In this document: one piece after another, positions 63,553 through 64,000 of the stretch
How the letters are laid out: each line of letters opens with the position of its first letter
Numbering within the stretch: the first letter of the stretch is position 1
From: Porphyromonadaceae bacterium UBA4262
GTDB lineage: Bacteria; Bacteroidota; Bacteroidia; Bacteroidales; Muribaculaceae
Direction: 5' to 3'
NCBI GenBank assembly: GCA_002396085.1
Contig: DGWI01000048.1
Coordinates: forward strand, 1-64,000
DNA length: 64,000 bases
Notes under the pieces: generated by a model
What the model saw: the letters and a program-made list of their open reading frames with translations, nothing else
The model's database searches: none
What the model was told of the DNA's origin: nothing
Position numbers and translations under genes: made by a program

Positions 63553-64000
63553 TTAGAGTTCATCTTCTTCTTGAGATTTCTTTAACTTCAATAAAGGCAT
63601 ATAAGCATAGGTCAGTGAAAGCTGCACTTTGCTTGATATAGAAGAATAATCACATTGTAACATTATGTGAGTATCGCTATCTTCGTAGTGCTTCACTGTT
63701 GTTGCATCTGATATTAGATAATCAATATATTTTTTATTTAAAGACTGATTGATTTGAATGAACTTATCAATCAATGCTTCGGTTGTACTATCTCCATCAA
63801 TGAATGTAATATTGTATAGCCTGTTGTTGTAGAATGACACAGAAAGTGTAGTCCAAATATAACCAGCAAATGGTATATGGTCGTTAACGACATACGTATC
63901 GAAGTTAGGGTCTCCCCATACGTCGAAATTCTGCTTTACAAGTTCGTTGTAGACTTGCTCTTTGGTTGATTCACCAAGAGTGAACCCTAGGAAATTCCTT
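63553..64000 (-). CDS. Unknown protein, cut by the window end
   Basis: The frame is open from the window edge to the stop at 63553, so only the C-terminal 148 or so residues are seen. Reading from the edge: GFTLGESTKEQVYNELV, then VVNDHIPFAGYIWTTLSV. It ends in a Lys/Glu-rich tail. I recognise no domain; it may be a lipoprotein of unknown role. It lies 141 bp upstream of mod on the same strand. Confidence 0.6.
   Translation of the reverse strand, partial: RNFLGFTLGESTKEQVYNELVKQNFDVWGDPNFDTYVVNDHIPFAGYIWTTLSVSFYNNRLYNITFIDGDSTTEALIDKFIQINQSLNKKYIDYLISDATTVKHYEDSDTHIMLQCDYSSISSKVQLSLTYAYMPLLKLKKSQEEDEL

Overview
The window looks like a chromosome segment from a gut-type member of the Bacteroidales (Prevotellaceae or Muribaculaceae are the best fits). 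Supporting evidence is three SusC/SusD outer-membrane pairs, an inverting GH97 alpha-glucosidase, secreted proteins with a T9SS-like C-terminal tail (…YNLAGQ…GV.I…KVV/IK), several DUF4143-type AAA ATPases, and Bacteroidetes-type promoters (TTTG, 19-21 bp, TAnnTTTG) in front of many genes. No rRNA, tRNA or CRISPR array was seen. The first 49 kb have moderate to high GC; from about 49.4 kb the DNA becomes clearly AT-rich.

Layout. 0-17 kb: a small secreted protein, GH97, mutS, a decayed DUF4143 ATPase, a membrane-anchored TPR/AraC regulator, a large secreted protein, an intact DUF4143 ATPase between 84-100 bp direct repeats, a housekeeping run (trmD, ftsB-like, a four-TM protein, a methyltransferase) and a secreted adhesin-domain protein. 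17.3-23.5 kb: a hydrogenase locus encoding a trimeric NAD-linked [FeFe] hydrogenase (HydB/NuoF-like, HydA, HydC/NuoE-like) and, behind a hairpin and its own promoter, a second [FeFe] hydrogenase. That second enzyme looks like the two iron-sulfur ends of HydB joined directly to the HydA catalytic domain. 23.6-26.3 kb: a flotillin and a secreted protein. 26.5-44.1 kb: three susCD pairs, two on the minus strand and one diverging, the last with an extra lipoprotein. All three susC genes share a promoter architecture and nearly the same signal peptide. The intergenic region between the diverging pairs holds a perfect 22-bp inverted repeat around a promoter, which suggests a phase-variable switch or a paired operator. 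44.1-49.4 kb: an MscS-type channel, another DUF4143 ATPase, a secreted protein and an AlaX-like editing protein.

49.4-64 kb is an accessory island. It holds a large serine recombinase, a protein with family-A polymerase motifs, a 119-aa unknown coupled to a 57-aa NUMOD3 mini-protein, a ribbon-helix-helix repressor diverging from a small serine recombinase with shared GTATATAC operators, an XRE-NADAR fusion, a zinc-ribbon/TPR membrane protein paired with a GX3-repeat membrane protein, a small unknown, a type III restriction-modification pair (mod, res), and an unknown gene cut by the window end. It reads as a mobile element or defence island inserted beside the AlaX-like gene.

Working together: the SusCD pairs import oligosaccharides or other ligands and GH97 could process alpha-glucans. 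The hydrogenases would dispose of reductant from fermentation as H2; their maturases are not in the window. The strongest leads are the chimeric hydrogenase, the inverted-repeat promoter segment between the susC genes, and the island's polymerase-like and NADAR proteins.
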